A stretch of DNA of 21,753 nt from Pigoraptor vietnamica (taxonomy: Eukaryota > Opisthokonta > Filasterea): assembly GCA_943704525.1 (NCBI GenBank), contig CALSCQ010003206.1, positions 1-21,753 on the forward strand, in the 5' to 3' direction. The stretch's first letter is position 1. Every line of letters begins with the position of its first letter. Below, piece by piece: positions 21,667-21,753 of the stretch. The notes below the pieces were generated by a model that saw only the letters and a list, made by a program, of their open reading frames with translations, was not told where the DNA came from and ran no database searches. Position numbers and translations under genes: made by a program.

Positions 21667-21753
<87 letters not shown>
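21232..21753 (-). CDS. C-terminal exons of a protein with an HExxH motif
   Basis: Two minus-strand exons are visible, 21646-21546 and 21363-21232 (stop TAG at 21232-21234), joined in phase 0 by a GTGAGG donor and a GAG acceptor. They encode about 76 residues. The first exon has a hydrophobic run (AYIFWFFTF) leading straight into SHELSHNFVSPHDQ, an HExxH metal-binding motif. The second has ENVQVFASYFKSYSERYLP and ends GLPIDPRGVQ. HELxHNxVxxHxxEH-like ends are, from memory, a feature of the large sacsin-like HSP90-ATPase-fold proteins with a DUF3684-type region. That assignment is an inference from a short piece. The gene continues past the right edge through a TG/CA repeat intron. Confidence 0.65.
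21653..21753. repeat. (TG)n microsatellite at right edge
   Basis: About 100 bases of almost pure TG run to the window end, inside an intron of the minus-strand HExxH gene. The assembly probably stopped here. Confidence 0.95.

Overview
This window is nuclear DNA from an intron-rich eukaryote with GC-rich exons, most likely a single-celled protist. Every confident gene is a eukaryotic family, and most are split by short introns (64-397 bases) whose exon phases I could close to the base. Introns and spacers carry many CA/TG, CT and TA microsatellites. The V-ATPase B subunit and the KCTD9-type protein look close to animal versions, so a relative of animals is possible, but I cannot place the organism. 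The window begins in a 19-base G run and ends in about 100 bases of TG repeat, as a contig broken at simple repeats would.

Layout: (1) 1-2074, minus: KCTD9-like BTB/pentapeptide-repeat protein, 8 exons visible, 3' end missing. (2) 2742-5293, minus: V-type ATPase subunit B, complete, 7 exons, 503 aa. (3) 5913-6824, plus: CIA2/MIP18-type protein of cytosolic Fe-S assembly, 4 exons, 153 aa, containing a minor-class AT-AC intron. (4) 7246-7589, minus: NDUFA4-like respiratory-chain subunit, 2 exons, 83 aa. (5) 7590-11622: about 4 kb with no gene I can support. (6) 11623-13351, plus: secretory-pathway PC-esterase/NXPE-like type II membrane protein, 2 exons, 443 aa. (7) 13519-16237, minus: intronless Sel1-repeat protein with a mitochondrial-type N-terminus, built from two tandem halves and interrupted by four single-base frame breaks. 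(8) 16855-21136, plus: MOV10/SDE3-type RNA helicase, 10 exons, 1071 aa. (9) 21232 to the right edge, minus: the last two exons of a protein with an HExxH motif.

The genes are mostly unrelated housekeeping functions (vacuolar acidification, Fe-S cluster delivery, respiration, RNA silencing or surveillance). They do not form one pathway. Orientation alternates, giving tight convergent pairs (CIA2/NDUFA4, PC-esterase/Sel1, helicase/HExxH gene) and divergent pairs with probable shared promoter regions (V-ATPase/CIA2, Sel1/helicase).

The best leads are the U12-type AT-AC intron, the four same-direction frame breaks in the duplicated Sel1 gene, a GC-AG intron just after the helicase Walker A motif, complementary CA and UG tracts flanking exons 4-6 of the KCTD9-like gene, and a possible alternative C-terminus of CIA2. 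I found no clear sign of a wholly new multi-gene system.
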